From positions 248,001-312,000 of the forward strand of contig MU839096.1 in the NCBI GenBank assembly GCA_030685235.1: a stretch of DNA of 64,000 bases, in the 5' to 3' direction. A model generated the notes under the pieces. It had not been told where the DNA came from, did no database searches, and saw nothing but the letters and a program-made list of their open reading frames with translations. The stretch is from Copromyces sp. CBS 386.78. Taxonomy: Eukaryota > Ascomycota > Sordariomycetes > Sordariales > Sordariaceae. A program made the translations under genes and the position numbers. Below, in pieces: positions 1 to 10,849 of this stretch. Within the stretch, counting starts at the first letter, position 1, and each line of letters starts with the position of its first letter.

Positions 1-1306
1 GCCGACTACGATGCTGCCATCTCCGACTTCTTCCGCAAGCAGTATGCTGGTCAGGGTCTCCAGTACCTCCCTCTCCGTTATGGTGCCAACCCCCACCAGA
101 AGCCTGCTGCTGCCTACGTTAAGGAGGGCAAGCTTCCCTTCACCGTTGTCAACGGTGCCCCCGGCTACATCAATCTTCTCGATGCCCTCAACGCCTGGCC
201 CCTCGTCAAGGAGCTCAAGAAGGCTCTCGGCAAGCCCGCCGCCGCCAGCTTCAAGCACGTCTCTCCCGCCGGTGCTGCCATTGGCCTTGAGTTGACTGCC
301 GACGAGCGCAAGGTCTACATGGTCGATGATATCCCCGGTATCGAGTCCTCTCCCCTTGCCCAGGCCTATGCCCGCGCCCGTGGTGCCGATCGCATGAGCA
401 GCTTCGGTGACATGATCGCCCTCAGCGACGTTGTCGATGTCCCTACCGCTACCATCATTAGCAAGGAGGTTTCGGATGGTGTTATCGCGCCCGGCTTCGA
501 GCCCGCCGCCGCCGAGATCCTCAAGAAGAAGAAGGGTGGTCGTTACCTCGTGCTCCAGGTTGACCCTGAGTTCGAGCCCAGCAAGAGCGAGACCCGCACC
601 GTCTTCGGTGTCACCCTCGCCCAGGGCCGCAACGACGTTGAGATCTCCCCCGAGACCTTCTCCACCATCATCACCCCCAAGGATGGCACTCTCCCCGAGA
701 ACGCTCAGCGCGATCTCACCATCGCCACCATTGTCGCCAAGTACACCCAGAGCAACTCAGTCTGCTACGCTGCTAGAGGCCAGGTAGTCGGCTTGGGTGC
801 CGGTCAGCAGTCCAGAATTCACTGCACTCGTCTTGCCGGCGACAAGGCCGACAACTGGTGGTTGCGCTTCAACCCCCGCGTCCTTGGCATCAAGTGGAAG
901 AAGGGTACCAAGCGCCCCGACAAGAGCAATGCCATCGATCTTCTTGTCAGCGGTCAGCTCCCTAAGGACGGTCCTGAGCGCGAGCAGTTCGAGGCTTTCT
1001 TCGAGGAGGTCCCTGCTGCTTTCACCGAGCAGGAGAAGAACGAGTGGCTTTCCAAGCTCACCGATGTCTGCGTCTCTTCTGACGCTTTCGTAAGTTGACC
1101 CTCTTTTGAATGGCCTGCCAGCGCTAGCATCACTAACAGAAATGTGTCAGTTCCCCTTCATCGACAATGTCTACCGCGCCGCTCGCTCCGGCGTCAAGTA
1201 CATTGCCGCCCCCAGCGGTAGCCAGAACGACGGTCCTGTCTTCGAGACCGCCGAGAAGCTCGGCATCACTTTCGTCGAGCAGAACACCCGTCTGTTCCAC
1301 CACTAA
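1..1306 (+). CDS. ADE17: AICAR transformylase / IMP cyclohydrolase, 3' part (5' end outside window)
   Basis: Bifunctional enzyme for the last two steps of de novo IMP synthesis: formyl transfer to AICAR, then ring closure. Two coding exons are visible, 1-1089 (open at the left edge, frame 1) and 1151-1306. Intron 1090-1150 has GTAAGT, a CTAAC branch site and GTCAG, and is phase 0; the join reads ..SSDAF|FPFIDNV.. The visible part is the C-terminal transformylase domain. Recognisable family segments are [43 protein letters not shown] and the terminal NTRLFHH. The SFKHVSPAG lysine-histidine pair is the known formyl-transfer catalytic motif of this family. The N-terminal cyclohydrolase domain lies to the left of the window. 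It is transcribed toward the CUS2 homologue on the same strand. Nothing suggests damage. Confidence 0.96.
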
Positions 1307-1950
1307 AGTCGCCAAACTTTCTGAACCTAGATACCTCGAAGCTCTTCGAAAAGAAGATGGATGGCTATGATTGATACCCTTCTCGCATAACTCAACTTTG
1401 CGATATTTTTCTTTGATTTTAAAAACATGGGCATTTGTACAATGGGATGGTATACAGGACTGGATGGAACGGCTGGCTACATTTGCTCTTTTGATAAGGG
1501 GATCTAAGGGGGAACACAAAAGTTCAACACTTTTTCTTTGTCTGATGAAGCACTTTCTCCCTTGAAGCGAAAGTCGTTGATAAAGTGATGACGGAGGATT
1601 GATTCCGATCATGATAACGAATGAAACAACGGAATATTTAATACAGTTGCTCGTGGTTGTGCTGTGTACCTTTGGCATTGCCGTAAGATTACCTTACCTG
1701 CACCTAGCATACGGTAAGTTACGTACCTAAGGCGGCCCACAGCAGGCGCCATGTTAGACCCGCGTCGCCAAGGGATGGACTCCCGTCTCCAACGGGTTTT
1801 CGAAGACGGGGTCGCATTTTCCTCCTTCAACGTCATCTGTAAATAAGGTCGGGTACCCAACTCGCGCCTTTCAACAACCGACATAGTCATTCAAGCTCTG
1901 CGCAATACCTACCCAAGCTTTCACGTCGCGCATACTTGAAAGAAGGGAAT
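1307..1950. other. Intergenic, ADE17 3' flank and CUS2 promoter
   Basis: 644 bp between two same-strand genes. The first part should hold the ADE17 3' UTR and the last part the CUS2 promoter and leader. I see no further gene, repeat or clear regulatory motif. Confidence 0.6.
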
Positions 1951-3578
1951 ATGGACCAACAAGAGGGACAACAAGCCGAGTATTGGACATTTCCGACCGA
2001 CCTCGAAGAGTTCGACAAGGACGAGCGCATCTCCTTCTCTAAGCTCGACAACAAATACATTGCCGTTCAAGACGATGGCACTGAATACGAGTTTGATGAG
2101 GGCCTCAAGCGCTGGCTCCCCATCATCGACGAAGCCCTGATCGAGGAACACCAGAGGGCATATATTACATCACTCGGAGACGACGACACAGAGACAGGCC
2201 AGTCAGGCAAAGGACAAGGCAAAAAGAGAAAGAACAACGACCGAGAGGTAAGCTGCGCTCGAATGCGCACCTGTCAGCGTCCGCTACTATCACCACCACC
2301 AATACCCGCTCATCCTCCTTGAAAATATTGATCCAATCACTCCTTCCTTTTTTGTCCCATTTCGATACCTTTCGAAGCAGCCGCGTGAAAGCGAGAGAGA
2401 AGAGAGGAAGAGAAATCGCTGTGCCCCAGGAGTGCATGGAAACATGAATGATTTCGTGTGGTTCTCTCTTGTGATGTGAGGACGGACAAACAGGATGAGA
2501 GAAGAAATCTGGGGAAGACACTAACCAGACGTTTTCTTTCTTTCCCTCGTTGCGCACACGCCTACAGGACTCCGCTAGCAGTAACAACATGAACAACCAA
2601 CGTCCACCGAAGAACCAGAAGCGCGAAAAGGCGCCACGGGAGCCCAAGCAAAACACGGCCGTCTATGTGACCGGACTCCCGCTCGACGCGACGGCTGACG
2701 AGGTCGCCGAGCTTTTCTCGCGCAAATGCGGCGTCATTGCCGAGGAGATCGACAGCGGCCGCCCGCGCATCAAGATGTACACGGACGCGAACGGCAAGTT
2801 CAAGGGCGACGCCCTGATTGTCTTCTTCAAGCCGCAGTCGGTCGAGATGGCCATCATGCTCCTAGACGACACCGACTTCCGCCTTGAGCCGTCTCCAGAT
2901 AGCAGCAGGATGCGCGTCCAGGCGGCGGATATGAGCTACAAAAAGACCAACTACGTCGCAGCAGGCGCGGAGAAGAACGGCGGTGGCGATAGCACAGAGG
3001 GCGGAAACGGAGAAGGCTCGTCCTCTGCGATCCCCTACAACAACATCACCAACCCCACCCCCGCTCCCAACAACAACAACAACAACGGCGGCGGTAACGG
3101 TGACAACCGGCGCAGCGCACAGGACAAAGCCAAGATCATCAAAAAGACCCAAAAGCTTTCCGCCAAGCTTGCCGACTGGGACGACGACGAACCCTCCCCC
3201 TCCGCCCGCTTGCTAGGGCCCGCAATCAAGGAGGCAAAGGGCGGAAAATGGGACAAGGTCGTGATCCTGCGGCACATGTTCACCCTCGAAGAACTCAACG
3301 AGGACCCGGCCGCGCTGCTGGAGATCAAAGACGACATCCGGGAGGAATGCGCCAAGCTCGGGCCCGTAACCAACGTGGTGCTGTTCGATCAGGAGGAGGA
3401 AGGGATCGTGAGCGTCAAGTTCACGACGGTGGAGGCGGCCGAGGCGTGCGTGCATCTGATGCACGGACGGGCGTTTGACGGGAGGATTGTCGAGGCTTTC
3501 TTTGCTACCGGCAAGGAGAGGTTCAAGAAGAGCAAGAATAAGGATGCGGGTGAGGCTGAGGAGGAGGGTGATGAGTGA
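1951..3578 (+). CDS. CUS2: Tat-SF1/Cus2-like U2 snRNP splicing factor
   Basis: Nuclear splicing factor. In yeast and animals this family binds U2 snRNP/SF3B1 and assists U2 snRNA folding before prespliceosome assembly. Exons are 1951-2247 and 2568-3578, giving 435 aa; the 320 bp phase-0 intron has GTAAGC, CTAAC and ACAG. The ATG at 1951 is the first ATG in frame. Residues 1-99 are acidic with a DGTEYEFDEGLKRWLP segment typical of the family. RRM1 spans about 129-205 (AVYVTGLPLDATADEV). A Gly/Asn-rich linker contains KLADWDDDEP. RRM2 at about 329-415 ends in HGRAFDGR, whose R-A-F fits the Arg-X-Phe signature of a U2AF-homology motif, which binds ULM peptides rather than RNA. The tail is Lys/Glu-rich. 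It is convergent with RPN13. Confidence 0.9.
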
Positions 3579-4063
3579 ATGAATGATCTGTATGGACTCT
3601 CACATATGACTTGAAAGTTCTTGTCTATCGATGCCCAGTGAGGCTTTTTCTTGCCCGATACTTTTCTTTTGCTTGCATCCGAGTTTGTTCGCTCATTACT
3701 TGATTTAACGGCCGTATAGGATGGTTTCTTTTTGGCATTTATGTGGCTTTGTCGTCGGTAATAAGAGATAGGTTGGTCTTATAGTTTTTTCAGACCAACT
3801 CAAGCTAGTATTAGTACCAACTTATCATTCTGTACCGCACTATGTGACTGCTCTTTTCCGTCCAGCTTAATGTTAAACTTTTGAGATTTGGATATGCATG
3901 GCCTTGAGAGTACGATCAAGATCTGGTATAGAGTCGTGTTCTTATTCAAGCTCGGGACGCAGGCCTGCGTACGGTTTCCAGATGTAACTGACCCCCTACG
4001 CCAATCTCAGACTCATATATGCCATGCCATCATCTTGAATGCTTCTCAAAGATCTGTACCCTT
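3579..4063. other. Convergent intergenic between CUS2 and RPN13
   Basis: 485 bp between the stop codons of two convergent genes. It should contain both 3' UTRs and poly(A) signals. No gene or repeat was seen. Confidence 0.6.
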
Positions 4064-5706
4064 TTACTTCTTCTGAACCGTCTTCTTCACCCCTTCCACA
4101 AAGGCCTCGACAGCATCTCCACCACCCAGAGGCACCGTTCCGCCCCGGACCATACCACCATTTTCCACTTGGACGCCCAGCGCGGCCGAAATGTTGGGAA
4201 GTCCTCCATCCCGAAGAGCAATGGTCAGACTGGCAAGGCTCTGGGTAAACTGAGGGCTGCGAAGAACCTTCTTCAGGAGCGCGCGCTTCTGATCCTGGCT
4301 CATGGTCTGCCGAGCGGCCTCAACAGACTCGGCACTAGGCTCGATCTCGATGGCATCAGCACCGCTGGCGCCTTGCTGAGACATGACGATGACAGTCGGG
4401 GGAAGGTAGTTCAAGAGGTTGTCGACATATTCGTCGGTGGCGGAATCGAGCATCGGGATCGTGATTGAGGGTTCAAGTAGGTCGTTGAGTAGGGGATATG
4501 ATTTGCCCTGGGCCTGGATCTGAGATTGGCCTCCGGCAAGCCCCTGGGTGCCCTTCAGGGAGTCGAGGAAGTTTCGTACAACGGCAGCCGCATCCGTCTC
4601 GACATTTGTAGCACTTGCCCTATCAACGACACTGTATTAGCACTTGCACGGGCATCAGAAGAGCAAATTTGCGGGAAGCAGAGGGATGGCATGTGCATGT
4701 CATATTCTAGCGCCTCCATCTAGTAAGTACACAAATACAGTTGCACCATTCATGTTGCCTCTGCGCCATAGCTTGCTTGCTCATTCTTGGTTGAAAGTCG
4801 ATCAATGATGTGCGCGCGCCAAAGCAACCCAAACTCCCAAAACTCAATGTGACGGGAAACAACACCTACGCTCTTGCTCCATCTGCTCCTCCTTCTCTGG
4901 CGTCCTCGCCCTCCCTCCGGACATCACCGCCCGTGGCATCAGGACCGGCGCCTCCAGTGCCGCCCTCGTGATGGGCATTGGGGTCTCCGTGGCCCTCAAC
5001 GTCTTCCATTGTCTCGTCGTCATCATCGTCTCGGCGGTTGTTACCACCACCGCTGCTGAGTGAAGCAAGCTCCCTGTTGACATCGACCTCATAACCCTGC
5101 AGCAGCTTGTCCACGATCTCTCCAATTTTCAAATCTCTTGGGCTCAGGAAAGAGGCGTCGCCGTTGGGACCCTGAGGCTTCGATTGCAGCCAGAAGATAT
5201 GGCGCTGTGATGAGGAAGAGAACTTGAGCGAGAAGATACGGCCGTTGGTCTTGGCGGAAGCGTGGGCAGGCGATTTGGTATCGTAGGGAAGGAAGTGGCC
5301 GTCCTCGGGGATCATGACGAGGTCGAGCTCAGGCTCGTCCGCAGAGGCATCTCTCGGGCGCCAGCAGAAATGGATGAAATCTGCATGATGGAACGGTCAG
5401 CTTGTGTCACGAAAGACGCCGTCTCCCACGGCGTCATCTGGAGGTTCATGGTGCGCATACCATCGTCAGAGTAGAGGTAGATGTAGCCGGGCCTGGCCTG
5501 GGGCGTGACCTTGTACGGCTTCGATGATTGCTGGAGATTTAGATGTCAGTCTCTTTGCGATGTTCAAAATGGTAGACCAATACAGGCGACAAAGTAGCCA
5601 ATAAGGAAGTATGTCATGGCGGGCGCGGGGAGCTTGGAGGAGGGGTGGTACGAACATCAACGTCACAAATGCCCGCCTTGAAGGTGATAATGGGTGATAT
5701 CGGCAT
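4064..5706 (-). CDS. RPN13: Proteasome ubiquitin receptor Rpn13 (ADRM1)
   Basis: 19S regulatory-particle subunit that binds ubiquitin and docks the UCH37 deubiquitinase. Four exons (minus strand): 5706-5656, 5530-5461, 5380-4870, 4619-4064; total 395 aa. The N-terminal Pru domain (about 1-125) shows PIITFKAG, GYIYLYSDD, FIHFCWRPRDAS, NGRIFSLKFSSSSQRHIFW and LQSKPQ, all hallmark Rpn13 segments rejoined only by these splices. A Gly/Asp/Glu-rich linker follows, then a C-terminal DEUBAD domain (about 270-385, with LRSPQFTQSLASLTIALRDGG). Budding-yeast Rpn13 lacks that domain, while animal and most filamentous-fungal forms have it. Donor 1 (GTTCGT) is weak but phase-consistent. Acceptor 4 could shift by 6 nt without changing frame. 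The start ATG at 5706 directly precedes the conserved Pru strand. Confidence 0.93.
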
Positions 5707-6730
5707 AGTTGATGCGCGCGTTGGTATCGACGGTGGGATGGGTGTATAAGTAGTTGAAGAATCGAAGTCGGCGGGGTGGTTTCGGGTCAAAATAGAAACA
5801 GTCGGCTCGATGAGGCTCGGATTTCGTTGACGATGATGTTGCTGCTTCCACTTCAAGGTAGAGGTAAGGTAATCAGCAATGTGAGCTCAGCACCTGGAGC
5901 AAGCTACCTGCGGCAAGGCTACAGTTGCTCTGACGTGGGCTGCCCGCTGCCGCTGCCGTCACCAGCTGCGGCCCCCCCTGAGATGGCGTTCGCACTGTAG
6001 CCTAGAGGGTCCCCAATCGCTGTGCCCAGCAAGTCCCTGGCATGCTTGCCGCTGGCTTGGTGTTGGAGAAGTTGCAGGCCAGTGGAGTGCTTCGTGACGG
6101 GATCGACGTCGTTGCTGCCACTTTTCACTTTCCCTTCCACGGTTGCGCAAAGAGTGTCGCCAGTTGCCTGCCACGATTGCCAGTCGCGACTGAGACCACG
6201 AAGGTGTCCAGAATGCTGTTGGAGTGACAAAAACCCAGCGGGCAGGAGGAATTGGTATCGTTTCAGACTTACATTGACCCATGTCAGCAGCCATTGGGGA
6301 CCTCTCTGACGCGGCGTTGCACTAACCCCCTTTTTGCCCATTTCTGGCCATTCGCACTTCAGGCCTGGTCTTCATTCCAGAAGCCCGTTTTCCCTCGTCC
6401 CCTAAACTTCCCCATCCCGCCCGAGTTGCCAATGCCCCTGGCCGCCCCTCGACCACGACTCAACTGAGTGGCCGACCAAAAGTGTCCAAGACAACACCGA
6501 CCGACACCGGCTCTGATATTCTTCAGTCCACGGCCGACGAATATATACCCGCGCAGCTCTCGTTTGGGTACAAAGCGGGCTAGGAGAAAGGGCGCTTCAA
6601 ACAGTGCTATAGCGTTGTCATTTATCTCCACAACCGAGAAGCCAACCACGGACGACGGGAACGCGCGAACCTTCGAATCCCGACGACTACATGATTACTT
6701 CTCTTCTTTGATATATCCTCAACACATCCC
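5707..6730. promoter_or_regulatory. Divergent promoter region RPN13 / MNN9
   Basis: About 1.0 kb separates the two start codons, so both promoters and 5' UTRs must lie here. The ORFs in this stretch overlap one another on both strands and show no recognisable domain, so I treat it as non-coding. No specific binding site is proposed. Confidence 0.55.
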
Positions 6731-7918
6731 ATGGCGCGTCCATTGGGGCCGGTTCGTCTTAGAAGGACGAGCCCTGGCACGATCATTGTCGGCCTCTGCC
6801 TCGTCCTCGTCATCCTCTACCTTCTAGTATCCCCCTCAGCTCCCGACTTCTCTGCCGCTCGCAAGGCCACAGCCGCGCTGCATCCTCTCTCCCCGCCGAC
6901 ATCACCTTTCCGAAAGTCAAGCGCTGTTGGCGGCAAGTCGGGCCCTCCACCAGTAACGCGCTACAACCTCAACAATGTCACCATCACAAACGACCCCGTC
7001 GCCAACCGCGAGAATGTCCTTGTCCTTACGCCCATGGCCCGCTTCTACCAGGGATACTGGGATAACTTGCTGAAGCTTTCGTACCCCCATGAGCTCATCA
7101 CATTGGGCTTTATTCTGCCCAAGACCAAGGAGGGCAACGCGGCCACCATTGAGCTCCAGAAGCAGATCGCAAAGATCCAGAAGCATGGCCTGGAGAAGGA
7201 AAGGTTTAAGAGCATCATCATTCTACGACAAGACATCGACCCGCCCATCCCCTCCCAGGACGAGAGCGAGCGCCACAAGATGGCAAACCAGAAGGCGCGA
7301 CGGGCTGCCATGGCCAAGGCCCGCAACTCGCTTCTCTTCACGACCCTTGGACCCGACACATCGTGGGTGCTGTGGTTGGACGCCGACATCATCGAGACAC
7401 CTCCCACTCTCATCCAGGATCTCGCCAGCCACAGCAAGCCCCTCACGGTGCCCAACTGCTTCCAGCGGTTCTACAACGACGAGAAGAAAGCTATGGACGA
7501 GCGGCCCTATGACTTCAACAACTGGCAGGACAGCCCCACCGCGCAGGAGCTGGCTTCCAAGATGGGCAAGGACGATATTCTCCTTGAAGGCTACGCCGAC
7601 ATGGCAACCTACCGCGCTCTGATGGCTTACATGTACGAAGCGGGTGCCGATATTCACACTGAAGTGCCTCTGGATGGCGTAGGAGGTACGGCGTTGCTGG
7701 TGAAGGCGGAGGTGCACCGTGACGGAGCCATGTTCCCTGCGTTCCCCTTCTACCACTTGATTGAGACGGAAGGCTTTGCCAAGATGGCCAAAAGACTAGG
7801 TTGGCAAGCAACTGGTTTGCCCAATTACAAGGTATGTGTTTTGTGTGCTGTGTGCCATGTCAAAGTGGGAAACGTCGCACTAACGGTAAATCATTAGGTT
7901 TACCACTACAACGAGTGA
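6731..7918 (+). CDS. MNN9: Mannan polymerase subunit Mnn9 (GT62 alpha-1,6-mannosyltransferase)
   Basis: Cis-Golgi type II membrane protein of the Mnn9/Van1/Anp1 family. It elongates the alpha-1,6-mannan backbone on N-glycans and is needed for cell-wall mannoprotein. Exons are 6731-7831 and 7898-7918, giving 373 aa. The intron is GTATGT...CACTAAC...TTAG, phase 0, and the last exon encodes only VYHYNE. A short basic cytoplasmic tail is followed by one signal anchor (about residues 16-35), then a stem and a lumenal catalytic domain. Diagnostic stretches are SWVLWLDADIIETPP (DAD-type metal-binding motif near residue 217), RPYDFNNWQ, DGVGGT, KAEVHRDGAMFP and FPFYHLIETEGFAKMAKRL. Resemblance is closest to Mnn9 rather than Van1 or Anp1. 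It is divergent from RPN13. Confidence 0.95.
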
Positions 7919-8862
7919 AACATTGGCCGTTATTGAGTCTGACAACGCATGTCCTAAGCCGCCACTTGACGATGACAGCATCTGCCACGGAGCCTTCGAA
8001 GACGGCTACTATTCCTCGTTCTTCCTCGACGCTCCCACATCTAATAGCAGTAGCCTGCTAGCCAGTAACAGGGACTTCCTGCTTTGGAGAGGGAGGCAGT
8101 GTTCGATATCGCATCCCCACAGTCGGGAGGCATAAAAGTTTCGGCGGTCTTTTAATTTGTTGATGAGTGTTTGGTTCCCGGTCAGGGGGTGGGAAGCGAA
8201 AAGCATACGGCGGGAGGGCGCGGAGCGAATACACGTCTGGTGTGCGATGCGCCAGACGCCAGCTTGTGTGATGAGTTGTTCGCTCGCTGTCGAAGGAAAA
8301 GCGATTTGCCTATTTGTTCTGAGAGGCCAGAGCAAAGATTCATGTAACAACTTTATTTGGTCCATTTTCAAAGACATACAGCGACGATTTCTCACGATAT
8401 ATACTAGACCATTGGCGAGGGCATATGGGGGAACTCTTGAAGGTCGTCTTTCTTGAAGTAATAGCATAATAAAAAGTAAGGAGTTTGAGGTTATGAGGTA
8501 CCACACAAGCGTCCAGCTGTTGTGCTACAACGCGATGACACATTCTGGACTGTTAGCACCGGCTCGACTTAATCCCTTCATCCTCATGTACCTGTACGCA
8601 ATGAGGGCAACATAACGTTTTGAGACCATGGCATTGTATCTATTCACCGGAATCGGTATTCAAAACACACTCGTCATCGCTCTTCGTCCCCATTATCATA
8701 ACTATGCAAAGTTCCATATGGGATTGACCCAAAATATAGCCCGGCCCTTTCCATCCAGACCCTTCCCTTATTCATCACGATCCCGTATCTTTTTAATCAG
8801 ATTCTCCCCTCCCAACACAAACTCCATTCCCTGTCACCCGTCTTGCCCTCCATCCAACTTCC
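7919..8862. other. Convergent intergenic between MNN9 and PEX4
   Basis: 944 bp between two convergent stop codons. It should hold both 3' UTRs. No gene-like ORF, repeat or RNA gene was recognised. Confidence 0.6.
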
Positions 8863-9468
8863 TCAAGGGCCCTCATACCTCTCCTCCTCAACCCACAACT
8901 CCACCAATCCCCTAGCAGCAACATGATCCCCCTGCCTTATCAACGCCGCCACATCCACATTCAAGGGGGAATCAATTCCCGGACAGCTCAGCAACAAGCG
9001 AATAGCCCTCACGCACTCCAACACGCTGTAAGCGGGGGTCCATGCTTCCTTCAACAAATCCAGACAGATCTCCCCCGTCTGGAGGGCAACGTTGGCGTGG
9101 ACGATGGGGGTGATGAATTTGATGGAGGGAGGATGCAAAGGGTAGGTGGGTGGGAGGGTGATGTGGAGGAGCCAGCGGCCTTCTGTTTTGGGGGGGGTTT
9201 GGTTAGCAAAGGGGTTCGAGGAGCGAAAAAAAAGAGTTGGAGGAGGGCCAGAGGGAAGGACATAGATAACAGAGGGAGGGAAAGAAAAAGAAAAAATACC
9301 ATCATAACCACCACCAACCCCCTTCCCGTTAATCACGGCCTCCCAAACCAACAGCTCATCGTCGTTGATGGGACCTAACCGCTCGACGCCCTTCTCTTCC
9401 TTGGATTCGATGTTGTTCCAGGTCGTGAGCTCTTTGATTAGGCGCTTGGCTGCGCTGCGGTTGGCCAT
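8863..9468 (-). CDS. PEX4: Peroxisomal ubiquitin-conjugating enzyme E2 (Pex4-like)
   Basis: E2 enzyme that charges ubiquitin on its active Cys. Pex4 serves mono-ubiquitination and recycling of the receptor Pex5 at the peroxisome. Exons (minus): 9468-9300 and 9182-8863, giving 162 aa. The 117 bp intron (GTATTT...ACAG) is a multiple of three without an in-frame stop, so the unspliced frame also reads through. Removing it restores the E2 core GYDEGRWLLHITLPPTYP. Other family features are HPPSIKFITPIVHANV, the catalytic Cys in GEICLDLLK, AWTPAYSVLECVRAI and SPLNVDVAAL. The short length and the LDLLK-xAWTPAY block favour Pex4 over Ubc4/Ubc13-type enzymes. An alternative is another small E2; the E2 fold itself is certain. 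Confidence 0.85.
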   Translation of the reverse strand: MANRSAAKRLIKELTTWNNIESKEEKGVERLGPINDDELLVWEAVINGKGVGGGYDGIFSFSFPPSVIYVLPSGPPPTLFFRSSNPFANQTPPKTEGRWLLHITLPPTYPLHPPSIKFITPIVHANVALQTGEICLDLLKEAWTPAYSVLECVRAIRLLLSCPGIDSPLNVDVAALIRQGDHVAARGLVELWVEEERYEGP

Positions 9469-10849
9469 TTTGTATGTATGTAGGTATTTATGTACGTGTG
9501 TATGTGTGTGTGTGTGTTCTTGTGTATTTCTGGTTCGTTTCCTCTACAGTTGCCCGTTTGTCCTTCGAGGCCGACTTTTCCTATCGAAAACAAGACAGAC
9601 ACGGACGAAAGAGTCAAGGCTTGTCGGGGACTATCGGCCGGTCGCTGTTATTCAGTTGCGTCAGGGCCGGTGCCGGTCGTTCGTTCGATCGCCCGGTACC
9701 ACACTAGGTATGCAGCGAACCTCGATAACCCGGTGAGATAGACCCTTGCCGCGAAGCACGGTAGAAGAATACGCGGGACCTCTTTCCTGGAGAAGTTTGC
9801 TTGTCGTGGACTTGTAGGTAGTCGTGTGGTGAAGCCGATCGTTCTCGCGCTGTGTGTAGTTGGTAGTATCGCTAAGTCGGTATAGCTATGTCCGTGTCCA
9901 GCGCAACTCTCGGTGCACGGTTCTCGATAATCGAATCGGTAATCGGTGGGCCAACCGTGGTCAGATCGTACTAGTTTAAACGACCTCGTAAAATGTCGTA
10001 TCGTCGGTCGCGCAGGGCTCAGATATCGTCTGTTGATGTTCGGTGTTGTTGATGTTGCCGAGGTGCCAACGTGCCGTGCCCACCGAGCCAGGTGCTGCTG
10101 CCAGTGCAGCTGATAGCGGTACCCCTGACACACGGCCCGGGGTTCGACTTGCAATGTGCCGAGCCCGAGCGAAGACCTTCAGCGCGCATCGGCGTTTCCG
10201 GCGGCTGCACCTAAGGTACCGCTACGTGGCTCCGTGGGTGTGGATTCCTAGTGGTTAAAGCCCGTTGGCGGCGTCACTGGTGGTGCGCTGAAACCCAAGG
10301 ATCCTTTGAATTCATTGAAGCCCCGCCGAGGATGAAGTGTGATGTTTCGTTCTTTGGGACGGCAATATCGCCCCATGGCATTGACAAAAGCACCAAGACA
10401 GAACGCACATATCACCGTTGAAAGCGCGTGGTATCATAGCTCGAATTGTCCAATAATTTGTGTTGCATTTGAAGCTCGCCAGGTCAAAACCTTCCGTCCT
10501 AAGTTGATCGTAGACATTTGCAATGATATGTCCATAGAATCACAAAAAAATTGTTATCGTCCACCTTTGAATCATATGTCCCTTGACCACATCATTCCTC
10601 GAGAAATAAACGTCTCGTTCCCTAAACAGATTTCTGCTTGTGACCGAGATTGCTGCTGCCGCTCCCCTTCGTCTCGTGTTATCTTGTCCTTCGTGCTATC
10701 GTCAAAAAGAAACAGAACGCCCTATCCGTCAAGTTGAAAAGCCCCCTGATAAATCTCATCTAGATCCCCAAAATTCCTTATTTAGCGCCACATGAAAGCA
10801 GAAGAGCCTTGACACCCATGCTCCTAGCTAGTTTCGCCTGAAAACATCG
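9469..10849. other. Intergenic: PEX4 promoter and 3' flank of the Pro/Ser-rich gene
   Basis: 1.38 kb. The left end carries the PEX4 promoter and leader, including a GT-rich microsatellite. The rest is GC-balanced and shows only overlapping, unrecognisable ORFs. Confidence 0.5.
9491..9518. repeat. (GT)n microsatellite in PEX4 upstream region
   Basis: Interrupted GT/GTAT run immediately upstream of the PEX4 start codon (ATG at 9468, minus strand). Likely length-polymorphic; no function is assigned. Confidence 0.8.
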
